Source of the DNA: Rahnella variigena
Lineage (GTDB): Bacteria > Pseudomonadota > Gammaproteobacteria > Enterobacterales > Enterobacteriaceae
Assembly (NCBI RefSeq): GCF_003610915.1
Contig: NZ_NSDJ01000001.1
Span: 62,001-126,000, forward strand
Direction: 5' to 3'
Length of the DNA stretch: 64,000 nucleotides
The notes below the pieces were generated by a model that saw only the letters and a program-made list of their open reading frames with translations, was not told where the DNA came from and did no database searches. Each line of letters starts with the position of its first letter. Positions within the stretch are counted from its first letter, which is position 1. The position numbers and the translations under genes were made by a program. Shown here one piece after another: positions 63,249-64,000 of the stretch.

Positions 63249-64000
63249 TCAGCTTACCGAAACTTTCCGGCGGCGTTTATCGAGGTCTTTAATTAGCTTA
63301 TTCACCTGCTCGTCGGCGAACATCTCTTCGAGGGAGGTGGACAGTTTACGGCGCCAGTTCGGGTATTCGTCGCTGGTGCCGGGCACGTTGACCGGCGCGT
63401 CCATGTCTAACCAGTCTTCTGGTTGCAGGCCGAGCAAAGCACAGGCGCTGTCAGCGACGTAGCGTTGCAGGCCACGGTTGAGCACCGGCGTCATCTCCAT
63501 CAATGCCGCTTTACGTCCGGTTTTTTTAGGGATGCAGTCGTAATGGTGTAAGCCGTCAAGCAGCCCCTGACGCGCACGGGCGCGGTCGGCGTACAGCTCC
63601 TGCAACACATCTTCATCGCGGTACAGTCCCAGCGATTTACCCAGCGCCAGATCGTCACTTTGCCAGTATCCGCGCAGCGTCGGCAGGTCATGCGTGGTGA
63701 TCGTCGCCATCGCCTGAACCGGATACGACTGCGGCGCACGGAAGTTGTTTTCCTCATCACGCTCGAAATACAGCACTTTGTAGGAATACACCCCGCCTTC
63801 GCGCAGCTTACTGACGATCTCTACCGGGACGGTGCCCAGATCTTCACCAATCACCATGCAGCGGTGACGCTGACTTTCCAGCGCCAGAATAGCCAGCAGA
63901 TCGTCTACCGGATATTGCACATATGCGCCTTTATCCGCCGTTTCACCGGCAGGGATCCACCATAAACGCAATAACGTCATCACGTGATCAATACGCAACG
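63249..64000 (-). CDS. malQ: 4-alpha-glucanotransferase (amylomaltase) MalQ, C-terminal part
   Basis: About 250 C-terminal residues; the start lies beyond the window and the frame is open to its edge. The glycoside hydrolase family 77 motifs RIDHVMTLLRLWWIP, MVIGEDLGTVP (catalytic acid region) and TITTHDLPTLRGYW are present, with GLQPEDWLDM and NWRRKLSTSLEEMF at the end. It transfers maltosyl units between maltodextrins in the cytoplasm. It converges on hipA and malG, whereas in E. coli it sits with malP far from malEFG. Confidence 0.96.
   Translation of the reverse strand, partial: LRIDHVMTLLRLWWIPAGETADKGAYVQYPVDDLLAILALESQRHRCMVIGEDLGTVPVEIVSKLREGGVYSYKVLYFERDEENNFRAPQSYPVQAMATITTHDLPTLRGYWQSDDLALGKSLGLYRDEDVLQELYADRARARQGLLDGLHHYDCIPKKTGRKAALMEMTPVLNRGLQRYVADSACALLGLQPEDWLDMDAPVNVPGTSDEYPNWRRKLSTSLEEMFADEQVNKLIKDLDKRRRKVSVS

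Overview
The window is chromosomal DNA of an enterobacterium (Enterobacterales). Gene content and order follow the Escherichia coli 66-69 min region closely: exbDB - metC - yghB - yqhC - dkgA - ftsP - plsC - parC - mdaB - ygiN - parE - yqiA - cpdA - yqiB - nudF - tolC - ygiBCD - ribB - ubiK - hldE - glnE - ygiF - ygiM - cca - uppP - folB - plsY - tsaD - rpsU - dnaG - rpoD - mug - tRNA-Ile. The proteins are clearly diverged from E. coli. A long ExbB with a signal peptide, ERIC-type repeats and a TRAP transporter suggest a Yersiniaceae-like genus (Rahnella/Serratia/Ewingella relatives). The genus is an inference and is not proven by this sequence.

Layout. 1-3.9 kb: galactarate/glucarate catabolism (garL partial, garP, divergent garD). 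3.9-5.4 kb: exbBD behind a Fur box. 5.6-8.75 kb: a complete DctPQM TRAP transporter operon inserted between exbB and metC. 8.9-14.3 kb: metC, yghB, and a yqhC - alcohol dehydrogenase - dkgA aldehyde-response group in which an Ahr-like zinc enzyme occupies the place of yqhD. 14.3-30.7 kb: cell division (ftsP), phospholipid synthesis (plsC), topoisomerase IV (parC, parE), cAMP turnover and nudix genes, tolC with ygiBCD, and ribB with its FMN riboswitch. 30.8-42.7 kb: ubiK, yjeH, hldE-glnE, ygiF/ygiM, cca, uppP, folB/plsY. 42.8-48.5 kb: tsaD and the rpsU-dnaG-rpoD macromolecular synthesis operon. 48.5-53.4 kb: mug, tRNA-Ile(CAU), gdhA, ogt, a class A acid phosphatase, and a DUF2000/AraC pair.

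53.4-64 kb is a maltose/maltodextrin locus. malK-lamB-malM diverges from malEFG across a region with MalT-type boxes and a CRP-like site, and malQ lies beyond malG in convergent orientation. A hipBA-type toxin-antitoxin pair sits between malG and malQ, preceded by a perfect 53-bp palindrome next to a good sigma70 promoter.

No insertion sequence, prophage, CRISPR array or rRNA gene was seen. The least ordinary parts are the hipBA module and its palindrome, the TRAP insertion, the YqhD replacement, the tandem 20-bp repeat between ygiF and ygiM, the G/C-rich inverted repeats downstream of malM, and the ERIC-type repeats that lie flush with or overlap gene 3' ends. Most of the window is ordinary core genome.
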